DNA of 64,000 nucleotides from Adonisia turfae CCMR0081. GTDB lineage: Bacteria; Cyanobacteriota; Cyanobacteriia; Phormidesmidales; Phormidesmidaceae. Position 1 is the stretch's first letter. Every line of letters begins with the position of its first letter. Where the stretch lies: the NCBI RefSeq assembly GCF_011009555.1, contig NZ_QXHD01000003.1, positions 289,239 to 353,238 on the forward strand. Direction: 5' to 3'. A model generated the notes under the pieces. That model saw only the letters and a list, made by a program, of their open reading frames with translations. It made no database searches and had not been told where the DNA came from. Below, one piece after another: positions 24,469 to 33,507 of this stretch. The position numbers were made by a program, and so were the translations under genes.

Positions 24469-27111
24469 ATGGCTCTGAAGCCAACATCCCGTAAAATTCT
24501 TTTTCTGGCGGCTAATCCTAAAGACACCAGTCGATTACGGCTAGATGAAGAAATTCGGGATATTCAAGAGGGGCTCAAACTATCAACAGGCAGGAATGCT
24601 TTTGAAGTTATTACTCAATGGGCCGTGCGTACCAAGGATTTGAGGCGAGCTTTACTGGAATATGCTCCACAAATCGTTCATTTTTCTGGCCATGGGGCAG
24701 GTGAATTGGGCCTCATTTTAGAAAATGAAATGGGGCATGCAGAGCCTGTGGCAGCGACCGTGCTGGTTCAATTGTTTAAACTTTGTCCGAGTGTAGAGTG
24801 TGTGGTGCTCAATGCCTGTTATTCCCAAGTACAGGCATTGGCCATTGCCCAGCATGTTCCCTATGTGATTGGCATGAATCAGGCCATTGGCGATGTTATT
24901 GCCATTCAGTTTGCGGTGGGATTTTATGATGCCCTGGGCTATGGTCGCTCCCTGGCAGAAGCCTATGAGTTTGGCATGGCGGCGATTGCCGTTGAGCCCA
25001 TTGTGATTTATCGAGATGTATCTATCCATGCAGAATCTGCAGGGGTAGCCGAGCCTGTAGCTCCCGTCTTGATTCAGTTGAAACGGGCACCGAGTTTACC
25101 CCTGAGGCAGCCCTCAACAGCACTTTCAAAAAAAGCATATCGCGATCGCAACGCCCTGCTCAATAAAGTCAAAAGCTATTGGATCAAAGGTGTCTTAGAG
25201 CATTCGCTTCACCATCAGGTGCTGATTAATTTAGGACTAGAGGAACGAATAGATCTGGCCGATCCATTTAACATTGTCCTAGGTATGGTGGAGGCTAATC
25301 AGCACGCTCTGCCTGCCAATAGCCAAATTATCGATATTTTTGATGAGCTAGGTCCTAACTGTACCCTGCTGATTTTAGGAGAGCCTGGTTCAGGTAAAAC
25401 CATTACTCTATTGCAATTAACCCGAGATTTATTGACCCGAGCAGAACAGGATGTCAATCATCCCATGCCAGTGGTATTTAACCTTTCCTCCTGGAATGGG
25501 AAACAATCCATCGCGGATTGGCTAATAGCAGAACTAAACTCGAAATATCAGATTCCCAAGGTCACCGGTCAAATCTGGATAAAAAACAAAGAGATTCTGT
25601 TGTTACTGGATGGTCTAGATGAAGTAAGAGCCGATCGCCGCGATGCTTGTGTCTTTGCCCTAAACAAGTTTCAGCGTACCCAGGGTACAGAAACCGTGAT
25701 TTGTAGTCGCATTCAAGACTATGAGGCACTTTCCCAGCGTCTCACAGTGCAACAGGCTATTTATATAAAACCGCTACAGCCTACTCAGACTAATGAGTAT
25801 CTTAGCCACCTGAGGGCTGACCTCTCCGGACTACAGCAAATTCTAAAAGCAGATGAGGCCCTACAAGAGCTGGCAAGATCGCCACTTATGCTCAACATTT
25901 TGATCTTGGCCTATGAAGGCATTGCGCCAGAAGATTTTCCTCAAATGAGTGTAGAAGCTCATAGAAAACAAGTGTTCAACACTTATATTGATCGCATGTT
26001 AAAACGTAGAGGGAAAGATTCGCATTATTCTTACGCCCAAACAATGGTTTGGCTGAGTTGGTTGGCTCAACAGTTAGTTAAGTCTTCCCAAACTATTTTT
26101 CTCATTGAGTGGCTTGATTACAACTGGTTGCCAACTAACTGGCAACGGTGGCTATACAGTATTTTAAGTTCTCTGCTGATGGGACTTGCATGGGGACTAA
26201 TTATTACCTTTAGTATTGGACAGCATTCGCTCTTGATTGGGCTCATAGCTGGGGCTCTATATAGCTTTTTCAATATCCCTTTAGTGTGGCTTGTACTGGC
26301 AACTGAACGGGTGAATTTCAACCCAAAACAAGCATTTTTGCATCAATTAGCTGGTAGTCTGTGGACTGGATTGATGACAGGTTTGAAGTTTGGAACAATA
26401 GTTGGAGTTGTCACGAATCTTCCATCCTCCCAACCGATAAGCATTTCTGCAAAAGTATGGGCAATTATAACAACTGCAGGACTAACAGCACTCTTTGTCG
26501 GAGGTTTAGATTGGTACTCAGGAGGAACCTTGGGATTGAGTTTTGTCAAACCTATCGAAGCGCTGAGGTGGTCTTGGGCAAACGCAAAAAAATATTTAAT
26601 CTTCACCTTAATTGGTGTCATCCCATTTGGGGTGATACAGGGTTTAACAAATATTTTGGGAGATAACCCCATTGAAGGCCTACTCCTCGCAATGCTTGGC
26701 AGTTTCGTGGTTGGACTTTTAATCAGCTTGCGGACAGGCGCTAAGATTGAAACCCGTACTATTCCCAACCAAGGTGTTTGGCGATCGCTCAAAACAGCAT
26801 TAACAACAGTACTAATACTTTCGGCTGTCTTTGTTCCTGGAGTTCACCTGTTGAGTCAATGGTTCACCGTTTTCCCAGATTTAGGGATGTTTTTTGGCCT
26901 ATGGCTTGGGCTATTAATGGGGGGAACTGCTTGTATTGTTCACCTCAGTTTACGCCTCGTGTTTTATTGGCATGGGTGTATGCCTTGGAACTACGCCCGA
27001 TTTCTTGACAGTGCTGTCAAATTAGCTTTTCTGCAAAAAGTGGGAGGTGGTTATATCTTTACTCATCGATCATTAATGGAACATTTTGCTCAATTAAAGT
27101 CTTCTTCTTAA
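24469..27111 (+). CDS. CHAT protease - NACHT NTPase - multi-transmembrane protein
   Basis: 880 residues. An N-terminal CHAT domain (about 8-190) has the caspase-like dyad His75 (HFSGHG) and Cys117 (VLNACYS). A NACHT/STAND NTPase follows, with Walker A GEPGSGKT (304-311) and Walker B LLLLDGLDEV (about 377-386), then a sensor segment with SRIQDYEAL and a helical region with RSPLMLNILIL. The last 330 residues carry about nine membrane helices instead of WD40, TPR or LRR repeats. By analogy with STAND receptors, nucleotide-driven assembly would activate the protease. Whether it protects against phages or acts in programmed death is inference. The next gene is an AraC regulator. Confidence 0.9.
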   Translation: MALKPTSRKILFLAANPKDTSRLRLDEEIRDIQEGLKLSTGRNAFEVITQWAVRTKDLRRALLEYAPQIVHFSGHGAGELGLILENEMGHAEPVAATVLVQLFKLCPSVECVVLNACYSQVQALAIAQHVPYVIGMNQAIGDVIAIQFAVGFYDALGYGRSLAEAYEFGMAAIAVEPIVIYRDVSIHAESAGVAEPVAPVLIQLKRAPSLPLRQPSTALSKKAYRDRNALLNKVKSYWIKGVLEHSLHHQVLINLGLEERIDLADPFNIVLGMVEANQHALPANSQIIDIFDELGPNCTLLILGEPGSGKTITLLQLTRDLLTRAEQDVNHPMPVVFNLSSWNGKQSIADWLIAELNSKYQIPKVTGQIWIKNKEILLLLDGLDEVRADRRDACVFALNKFQRTQGTETVICSRIQDYEALSQRLTVQQAIYIKPLQPTQTNEYLSHLRADLSGLQQILKADEALQELARSPLMLNILILAYEGIAPEDFPQMSVEAHRKQVFNTYIDRMLKRRGKDSHYSYAQTMVWLSWLAQQLVKSSQTIFLIEWLDYNWLPTNWQRWLYSILSSLLMGLAWGLIITFSIGQHSLLIGLIAGALYSFFNIPLVWLVLATERVNFNPKQAFLHQLAGSLWTGLMTGLKFGTIVGVVTNLPSSQPISISAKVWAIITTAGLTALFVGGLDWYSGGTLGLSFVKPIEALRWSWANAKKYLIFTLIGVIPFGVIQGLTNILGDNPIEGLLLAMLGSFVVGLLISLRTGAKIETRTIPNQGVWRSLKTALTTVLILSAVFVPGVHLLSQWFTVFPDLGMFFGLWLGLLMGGTACIVHLSLRLVFYWHGCMPWNYARFLDSAVKLAFLQKVGGGYIFTHRSLMEHFAQLKSSS

Positions 27112-27127
27112 CCGCTGGAGGTTAGCT

Positions 27128-27205
27128 ATGGTAGCCATTCAACAGTCAGCTCAACAAAAATTTGTTCCCGTTGCTCAGGTTTCGGAAAATGAGCACACAA
27201 ACTGA
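27128..27205 (+). CDS. Short upstream ORF (leader peptide) before the AraC gene
   Basis: A GGAGG site with ideal spacing precedes ATG at 27128; the frame codes for 25 residues (MVAIQQSAQQKFVPVAQ...) and stops at 27205. It overlaps the start of the AraC gene (27189) in another frame. It may be a leader peptide for translational coupling or control, or the original N-terminus of the regulator after a frameshift. The good ribosome site makes translation likely. Confidence 0.5.
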   Translation: MVAIQQSAQQKFVPVAQVSENEHTN

Positions 27206-28031
27206 CTCAGCACGTCTTTGGAAAACAGACCTGCCAGGTGTTGAGCTGTTTGAAGCCCAACTTCACCAGCATCGATTTGGTAAACATTTTCATGAGGCCT
27301 ATACCATTGGCTTTAATGAAAGTGGTCAAGGCTGCTGCCTACACCATGGTGAAAATCGTATTCTGGGTTCTGGTAGTTTTAATTTGATTAATCCAGGTGA
27401 TATTCACACAGGGCAGGTTGCTTCAACGGAAGGCTGGGGTTTTCGCAATATCTATGTGGAGTTTTCGCAAATCGAACAGCTCTTAACCCAGTTGGACTGG
27501 CCAGGACATGACATCCCTTACTTCAAAGCACCGATCGTCAAAGCGCCCTCTGTACAGCCCATTTTTTATGAGCTGTTTCACTGTTTAACAACACCAAGTT
27601 CTCAGCTCAAACAACAGTCTCTGCTACTAGAACTGTTGTCAAAACTCTTCCAGCTCAATGCAGAAAATTCATTTATTGTTAGGCCTGTCCAACCAGAATC
27701 AACAGCGGTTGCCCATGTGCGCACCTACCTTGAAGCTCACTATGCCGACAATGTCTCCCTGGATAAGCTAGCTCAGTTAGTGAACCTGAGTTCCTATTAT
27801 TTGATTCGTTGTTTTCGTCAGCAGGTGGGCTGTGCGCCCCATCAGTATCAGCGTCACTGGCGACTGATTCAGGCAAAGCGAGCGCTACGGAATGGCGGAT
27901 CGCTGACTGAGATCGCAACCGACCATGGTTTCTATGACCAAAGCCACCTCAACCGCGCCTTTAAGAAAACCTACGGTGTCACCCCTGGGCAATATCAAAA
28001 GGGCAATTCCGTCCAATACGGTTGGGGGTAG
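27189..28031 (+). CDS. AraC family transcriptional regulator
   Basis: 280 residues from ATG 27189. The N-terminal half is a cupin-like AraC effector domain (HRFGKHFHEAYTIGF, NPGDIHTGQV), the type that often binds a small aromatic or sugar ligand. The C-terminal about 100 residues are the double helix-turn-helix (SLDKLAQLVNLSSYYLIRCF, then FYDQSHLNRAFKKTYGVTPGQY). The benE transporter starts 41 bases after its stop on the same strand, so it is the likely target of this regulator. The short ORF at 27128 overlaps its start. Confidence 0.9.
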   Translation: MSTQTDSARLWKTDLPGVELFEAQLHQHRFGKHFHEAYTIGFNESGQGCCLHHGENRILGSGSFNLINPGDIHTGQVASTEGWGFRNIYVEFSQIEQLLTQLDWPGHDIPYFKAPIVKAPSVQPIFYELFHCLTTPSSQLKQQSLLLELLSKLFQLNAENSFIVRPVQPESTAVAHVRTYLEAHYADNVSLDKLAQLVNLSSYYLIRCFRQQVGCAPHQYQRHWRLIQAKRALRNGGSLTEIATDHGFYDQSHLNRAFKKTYGVTPGQYQKGNSVQYGWG

Positions 28032-28072
28032 TCATTTTTAACCTGGAAGCCAGTCGTGCATCTAGGGATATC

Positions 28073-29239
28073 ATGACCTTCTTCAAAGATTTCTCACTAT
28101 CTGCGGTGATTTCAGGCTTTGTTAGCATCCTGGTGGGCTTTACCAGTGCCGCCGTGATCGTTTTCCAAGCTGCACAGGCGTTAGGGGCAAACTCGACTGA
28201 AATCGGCTCCTGGCTGTGGGCCTTGGGCTGGGGCATGGGGTTGACTGGCATTATTCTCTCCCTGCGCTATCGTGCCCCCATCGTGATGGCCTGGTCTACA
28301 CCGGGTGCGGCCATGCTGGTGACCACCACCGCCGATGTCACCCTGGCAGAAGCTACGGGAGCCTTTATTATCTCCGCTGGGCTGATTGCTCTATTTGGCT
28401 TTACTGGCTGGTTTGAGCGGCTGATGGATCGCCTGCCCCTGTCCCTGGCGTCAGCCATGTTAGCGGGAGTGCTTTTGCAGTTTGGCCTGAATGTTTTTAC
28501 CGCGATGCAAACCCAGTTTTTAATGGTGTTTGCCATGTTTATCGCTTATCTGATCATGCGGCGCTATAGTCCGCGCTACGCTGTGATTGCTGCTTTGGTT
28601 TTAGGGATCTTGCTGGCGGGTGCTCAAGGATTATTGCAACTGGAGACTGTGCAGCTACAGTGGGCTCGACCGGTTTTTATTGCACCAAAATTTTCGATTA
28701 ACGCCCTGGTTGGCATTGCCCTGCCCCTATTTATTGTCACCATGGCTTCACAGAATGTGCCGGGAGTGGCCACAATTCGCGCTTTTGGCTATCAGGTGCC
28801 CACGTCTCCCCTGATTAGCTGGAGTGGGATGGCGTCATTGATACTGGCCCCCTTTGGTGCTTTTGCCATTAACCTGGCGGCCATTACGGCGGCCATTTCC
28901 ATGGGACGAGAGGCCCATGAAGACCCGGATAAACGCTACGTTGCGGCGGTGACTGTTGGGGTGCTTTATATTTTGATAGGTCTATTTGGGGCCACAGTGG
29001 TGGGTATTTTTTCAGCGCTGCCTGGCGAGCTGGTAGTTGCGATCGCAGGGCTGGCCCTCCTTGGGACCATCGGTAAAGGATTAGTCAGCGCCTTAACCCA
29101 GGAAAAAGAACGCGAACCCGCCCTGGTCACCTTCCTGGTTACAGCATCAGGCCTCAGCCTCTTTGGCATCGGTTCCGCATTCTGGGGGATATTAGCTGGC
29201 GGCTTAGCCACACTGATTGTTCGGTTCAATACACCGTGA
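28073..29239 (+). CDS. benE: BenE family benzoate/H+ symporter-like transporter
   Basis: 388 residues from the ATG at 28073 (AGGG nearby), about twelve membrane helices. Family features include the N-terminal GFTSAAVIVFQAAQALG, MAWSTPGAAML, MASQNVPGVATIRAFGYQ and APFGAFAINLAAITAAI. BenE proteins take up benzoate by proton symport in proteobacteria; cyanobacterial members lack a benzoate pathway and could carry another carboxylate or nucleobase. Its AraC neighbour supports ligand-induced uptake or efflux. Confidence 0.88.
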   Translation: MTFFKDFSLSAVISGFVSILVGFTSAAVIVFQAAQALGANSTEIGSWLWALGWGMGLTGIILSLRYRAPIVMAWSTPGAAMLVTTTADVTLAEATGAFIISAGLIALFGFTGWFERLMDRLPLSLASAMLAGVLLQFGLNVFTAMQTQFLMVFAMFIAYLIMRRYSPRYAVIAALVLGILLAGAQGLLQLETVQLQWARPVFIAPKFSINALVGIALPLFIVTMASQNVPGVATIRAFGYQVPTSPLISWSGMASLILAPFGAFAINLAAITAAISMGREAHEDPDKRYVAAVTVGVLYILIGLFGATVVGIFSALPGELVVAIAGLALLGTIGKGLVSALTQEKEREPALVTFLVTASGLSLFGIGSAFWGILAGGLATLIVRFNTP

Positions 29240-29525
29240 GGCTTGACGCCATCAGCTATGCTCCTGGGAGACCATGCTATCAATATGCCTGAATAACACG
29301 AGATGACCGGTATTCATGAAAAGGAGGTGTACTTGTTATTACCTATCTCAACTTTCTAATGGTTCTAGGTGTTTCGGTAATTTGCCCATATGAATAAACT
29401 GTATGGTGTGTTAAAAACGCAAAACTTTTCGTGTATGTTGCCTTGTATTGACCTTGTTTATGAGTTAATTCATCTGCAAAAAAATAGTTGAACATTCATG
29501 ACTATCTATCCCCACTTATATTGCT

Positions 29526-30950
29526 ATGACACCCGACGGTGGAGGTGATTTCCGGAAAACGGAAACAGGCCAGGATCTATTTAGTATCAAGGTATTTTTA
29601 GTGGCAACGGGTATCCTGGGTGCTGCTTTCTTAGGACTTACGTGGATTAGTCGCGGTGAATTAGGTCTAAGCGATGGCACTGCGCAGACGCCGTCTGAAG
29701 AAGCCCAGCTTGAGCCAGCTGAGTCAGACGCGTCGAAAGGGTTTCCCAGCCAGCTGAGTCAAGGTGAGCAAATTTTGCTGGCCACGTCGGCGCTGCCCAT
29801 TAAGCAGGAAGGGGCGGCAGCCATCGCTTCTGGAGACTACGGTGCTGCCGTTACGGCCTTTGAACGTGCACGTAGAGCAGATGTTTCTGACCCGGAAACA
29901 TTGGTTTACCTGAACAATGCTCGCATTGGTGAGCAAGAGGCCTATGGTTTAGCTATTGTTGTCCCACTTAAGTCAGATCCCACAACAGCTTCAAGCCTGT
30001 TGCGGGGGGTGGCCCAGGCTCAGACAGAAATCAATCAGGCCGGTGGCATTCAAGGGAAATCGCTGCGGATTTTCTTGGCTGATGATCAAGAAGATGTTGC
30101 GATCGCTCAGCAAATTGCCACTGATCTCAGCGAATTCCCCGATGTTGTGGGTGTGCTTGGTCACAATACGACAGAAACTGCCAATGCTACATCGGAGATT
30201 TACACGGCCAGTGCTCTGCCCTTTGTCTCCACCAGTGCAGGTGCCAGCCCGGCCATTAAGCAACTACTGGCCAACGATTTGCCCATTGCAGATGCCTTAG
30301 CGTTTTACATGGCAAGGCTAAACCACCGCACTGCCATTCTTTTCTACGATGGCAATAGTGACTCCAGCCTTGCCTTTAAATCTAATTTTGAAAAGGCTCT
30401 TCAGGCTAATCAAGGCACGATGACAGCTGAGGTGAACCTGGCTGAATTATCCGCTAGTCCCCCCACTGAAACACCAACGGCAGAAATCTTTGTTCTATCA
30501 CCAGGAGATAGTCCCCTCAAAACTGCAACGGAATCCATTGAAATTATCCCTAACGATCAGGTTGACCATTTTTATCGTCACGTTTTTGGTGGACATGAGC
30601 TCTTTAGCCCAGAGGTCTTAAATCTATTTGGGTCAATGGCTACCGGGACTATTTTGGCGGTGCCAGAGGCCCTTTATCAAAGTGCTGCATCTCCCTTTAG
30701 CGAACCAACCCAAGACCTTTGGGAAAAATCAACAGATTGGAGCACCTCTGCCAGCTACAATCTGACTCAGGCAGTGATTACGGGGCTTAAGCAGTCGCCC
30801 ACACGGCAAGGCGTTCAACAGGCCATCGATAGTAATACCAATGATGCTGTGCGTTTACTTAGGGTTAGCATCAATCCCGATACTAGAACGGGGTATGAAC
30901 TCCTTTCCCTTGGGGTCATGACCAAGGACGGGTTTCAGCCAGAAGGGTAG
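29526..30950 (+). CDS. Membrane-anchored periplasmic-binding protein (Leu/Ile/Val-type, type I fold)
   Basis: 474 residues. A single membrane anchor (about 20-40) is followed by a TPR-like segment (GDYGAAVTAFERARRAD, about 102-118) and then a type I periplasmic-binding domain, recognised by LAIVVPLKSD, AQAQTEINQAGGIQGKSLRI, VVGVLGHNTT and PFVSTSAG. The fold serves amino acid or amide ABC transport, or signal sensing. No ABC permease or ATPase is next to it, so it may be a sensor or orphan receptor. A palindromic terminator follows. Confidence 0.8.
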   Translation: MTPDGGGDFRKTETGQDLFSIKVFLVATGILGAAFLGLTWISRGELGLSDGTAQTPSEEAQLEPAESDASKGFPSQLSQGEQILLATSALPIKQEGAAAIASGDYGAAVTAFERARRADVSDPETLVYLNNARIGEQEAYGLAIVVPLKSDPTTASSLLRGVAQAQTEINQAGGIQGKSLRIFLADDQEDVAIAQQIATDLSEFPDVVGVLGHNTTETANATSEIYTASALPFVSTSAGASPAIKQLLANDLPIADALAFYMARLNHRTAILFYDGNSDSSLAFKSNFEKALQANQGTMTAEVNLAELSASPPTETPTAEIFVLSPGDSPLKTATESIEIIPNDQVDHFYRHVFGGHELFSPEVLNLFGSMATGTILAVPEALYQSAASPFSEPTQDLWEKSTDWSTSASYNLTQAVITGLKQSPTRQGVQQAIDSNTNDAVRLLRVSINPDTRTGYELLSLGVMTKDGFQPEG

Positions 30951-30968
30951 TTAACACAATCGGCTTTA

Positions 30969-31011
30969 CAGCAAATCCCTGATGGATAGGCTATCTACCA
31001 GGGATTTGCTG
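30969..31011. terminator. Bidirectional terminator between convergent genes
   Basis: CAGCAAATCCCTG (30969-30981) and CAGGGATTTGCTG (30999-31011) are exact 13-base inverted repeats with a 17-base loop, between the binding-protein gene and ctaE. Its symmetry suits both strands. Confidence 0.75.
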
Positions 31012-31024
31012 TGAATTCTAAAAA

Positions 31025-31062
31025 TTTAGCTAGCGCCACAGGTTTTAGCTAGCGCCACAGGT
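31025..31062. repeat. Perfect 19-base tandem duplication across the ctaE stop
   Basis: The unit TTTAGCTAGCGCCACAGGT occurs twice in tandem, at 31025-31043 and 31044-31062. The second unit contains the ctaE stop codon and the last codons (Leu-Trp-Arg) on the minus strand, so the first is a downstream duplicate of the gene end. The reading frame is unaffected. Confidence 0.9.
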
Positions 31063-31663
31063 ATAGCAGGGCAAACAAGATAATCCAAATGACATCAACA
31101 AAGTGCCAGTAAAGTTCTGTCGCCTCGATGCCAAAGTGATTTTCATAGGAGTAGTGGGCCGCCTTTCGAGAACGGAATAATACCGCCAACATCATCAGTA
31201 AGCCAAACAATACGTGCAAACCGTGAAACCCAGTCAATACATAGAAGGTACTGGCAAAAATATTGGTCGTTAGTCCAAACTCTAGATGGGTGTACTCATA
31301 GATTTGTCCACCCAGGAAGACGGCTCCCATTAAAGCCGTGATCGCAAACCACTTACGCATGGCACTGACATTGTTTTGCTTAATGGCTGTGTCAGCGTTG
31401 TGAATCACAAAACTACTGGAAATCAAAATGATGGTGTTGATCCCCGGTAGTAGTAGCTCTAAACCTTCGGTTCCTTCTGGGGGCCAGGCTGGGGCCATCA
31501 ACCGAAAGCTGAGGTAAGCGATAAACAGACCGAGAAAGATCATGCTCTCGGCACAGAGGAAGACAAGCACACCGAACATTCGTAAATCGGGATGTTCATC
31601 ATGGGCGTGATCACTATGGTCGACGACAACAGTATCGGCTTGGTTAACAGCTGAGCTTTGCAT
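31049..31663 (-). CDS. ctaE: Cytochrome c oxidase subunit III
   Basis: 204 residues, five or so membrane helices, with HGLHVLFGLLMML and LYWHFVDVIWIILFALLYLWR, the standard end of subunit III. It is the last of three genes ctaC-ctaD-ctaE on the minus strand, about 80 bases after ctaD, and completes an aa3-type oxidase that transfers electrons from cytochrome c or plastocyanin to O2 and pumps protons. It is a short five-helix form typical of prokaryotes. The N-terminus carries a His/Asp-rich DHSDHAHDEHPD stretch. Confidence 0.95.
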   Translation of the reverse strand: MQSSAVNQADTVVVDHSDHAHDEHPDLRMFGVLVFLCAESMIFLGLFIAYLSFRLMAPAWPPEGTEGLELLLPGINTIILISSSFVIHNADTAIKQNNVSAMRKWFAITALMGAVFLGGQIYEYTHLEFGLTTNIFASTFYVLTGFHGLHVLFGLLMMLAVLFRSRKAAHYSYENHFGIEATELYWHFVDVIWIILFALLYLWR

Positions 31664-31717
31664 AGGAGGAGAGTAACAAAGAAGAATCCATCTAAACTAA
31701 ATCTTTTCTAAAATCAT

Positions 31718-31733
31718 CCCCTCCTGGGAGGGG
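31718..31733. repeat. Tight GC hairpin between ctaD and ctaE
   Basis: CCCCTCC at 31718-31724 pairs with GGAGGGG at 31727-31733 across a TG centre. It sits just after ctaD and could reduce or tune ctaE expression or protect the ctaD message. Confidence 0.5.
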
Positions 31734-31744
31734 AAAGTTATCCA

Positions 31745-33436
31745 TTAGTGCGCATGGGCCACTGCCGCTGCGATCGCTTCTTCGTAAATGTCAGGATCGT
31801 CTTTCACCGGAATGTAACCCAGACCATAGTCATAGGGACCGGTTTTGAGTTCAGGTACCCCTTCAAAGTTTTCATGGGCCGGAGGTGATAGTGTTTGCCA
31901 CTCTAACGTCAGTGCCCGCCAAGGGTTGGTCGGCGCTTTTTCACCCCAGTGCCAGCTCCAGATAGCATTGATGATAAAGGGCACCGTAGATACTGCCATC
32001 AGGTAGGCACCAATAGTGGCCAACACATTCAGGTCTGTAAACTCGGGATCATACAGGGCGACACGTCGGTTCATGCCCTGTAGCCCCAGCTGGTGCATGG
32101 GCATAAAGGTGAGGTTCATGCCGACAAAGGTCAGGATAAAGTGCACCTTGCCCCAAAATTCATTCAACATCCGCCCAGTCATCTTGGGAAACCAATGGTA
32201 TAGGGCCATGTAGATACCAAAGATGGATGCCCCAAACAGAACGTAGTGGAAGTGTGCTACGACGAAGTAGGTGTCATGAACGTGAATATCAAAAGGCACC
32301 GCCGCCAGCATTACACCGCTAATACCGCCAATCACAAAGATGGCAATAAAGCCAATGGCAAACAGCATGGCACTGGTATAGGCAATCTTGCCTCGCCACA
32401 GTGTGGCAGTCCAACCAAAGACCTTAATACCCGTTGGTACCGCAATGGCCATGGTGGTGATCATAAAGAACATGCGCAACCAGGGTGGAGTACCGCTGGT
32501 GAACATGTGGTGGGCCCACACAATCAGACCCAAGAAGCTAATCACCAAACTGGAGTAGGCAATGGCACGATAGCCAAAGATGGGCTTACGCGCATGGACT
32601 GGTAGCACATCGGAAATCGCTCCAAACAGAGGTAGTACAAAGATGTATACCGCTGGGTGGGAGTAGAACCAGAACATGTGCTGATAAACAACGGGATCGC
32701 CCCCGCCTGTGGGGTTAAAGAATGCGGTCCCAGCCACCAGGTCAAACATAAGCAGAATCAATGCGCCTGCCAAAACCGGTGTACTGATCAAAATCAGCAA
32801 GGACGTAGCAATCATGGCCCAGCAAAACAACGGCATTTTGAGCAGCGGCATACTGGGCACTCGCATTTTCAAAATGGTGACCAGGAAGTTGAGCGCACCC
32901 AAAATCGATGCGGTTCCACCGATGAGGATACTCATAATCCATATGCCCTGGCCCAACATGCCATTGGAGAGACTCAGTGGGGGATAAGATGTCCAGCCAG
33001 CCTGGGCCGGTTCGAAAAAGAAGCTGGCCACTAACATGATGCCGGAGGGGGGGATCAGCCAAAATGCGATCGCATTAATTCGGGGAAAGGCCATGTCTTT
33101 GGCCCCGATCATCAACGGAATCAAATAGTTAGCAAGTCCGGCTCCCGCTGGCACAATCCACAAAAACAACATAATGGTGCCGTGGAGCGTCAGCACCCCG
33201 TTATAGGTCTCAGGAGTAATAAAATCCGGGGCCGGTGTGGCCAACTCCGTACGAATCACCGTCGCCAGCGCTCCACCGATCAGGTAAAACACAAAAGACG
33301 TCACCAAATACTGAATACCAATGACCTTGTGATCGGTACTAAAGGTAAAAAAGTGAGTCCACTTACGCTCATTACCCAAAGGTTGTTGAGGAGACGGTGA
33401 GGGATCAGGTGTTTTTACAGCCTCTGCTTGTGCCAT
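31745..33436 (-). CDS. ctaD: Cytochrome c oxidase subunit I
   Basis: 563 residues from the ATG at 33436 (a TTG four codons earlier is possible). Twelve helices with heme-copper signature segments: HGTIMLFLW, FWFYSHPAVYIFVLPLFGAI, WAHHMFTSG and HVHDTYFVVAHFHYVLFG. The helix VI segment reads YSHPAV, without the Glu of the mitochondrial GHPEV motif, which marks an A2-type heme-copper oxidase in the usual scheme. It is the catalytic core holding heme a, heme a3 and CuB. It lies between ctaC and ctaE. Confidence 0.96.
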   Translation of the reverse strand: MAQAEAVKTPDPSPSPQQPLGNERKWTHFFTFSTDHKVIGIQYLVTSFVFYLIGGALATVIRTELATPAPDFITPETYNGVLTLHGTIMLFLWIVPAGAGLANYLIPLMIGAKDMAFPRINAIAFWLIPPSGIMLVASFFFEPAQAGWTSYPPLSLSNGMLGQGIWIMSILIGGTASILGALNFLVTILKMRVPSMPLLKMPLFCWAMIATSLLILISTPVLAGALILLMFDLVAGTAFFNPTGGGDPVVYQHMFWFYSHPAVYIFVLPLFGAISDVLPVHARKPIFGYRAIAYSSLVISFLGLIVWAHHMFTSGTPPWLRMFFMITTMAIAVPTGIKVFGWTATLWRGKIAYTSAMLFAIGFIAIFVIGGISGVMLAAVPFDIHVHDTYFVVAHFHYVLFGASIFGIYMALYHWFPKMTGRMLNEFWGKVHFILTFVGMNLTFMPMHQLGLQGMNRRVALYDPEFTDLNVLATIGAYLMAVSTVPFIINAIWSWHWGEKAPTNPWRALTLEWQTLSPPAHENFEGVPELKTGPYDYGLGYIPVKDDPDIYEEAIAAAVAHAH

Positions 33437-33507
33437 GTGAATCGTCAAGGAAGAATTGGAAAAAGAAAAGGAACGTTCTAAGGATGGGGGGTGGGCAATG
33501 CCAACCC

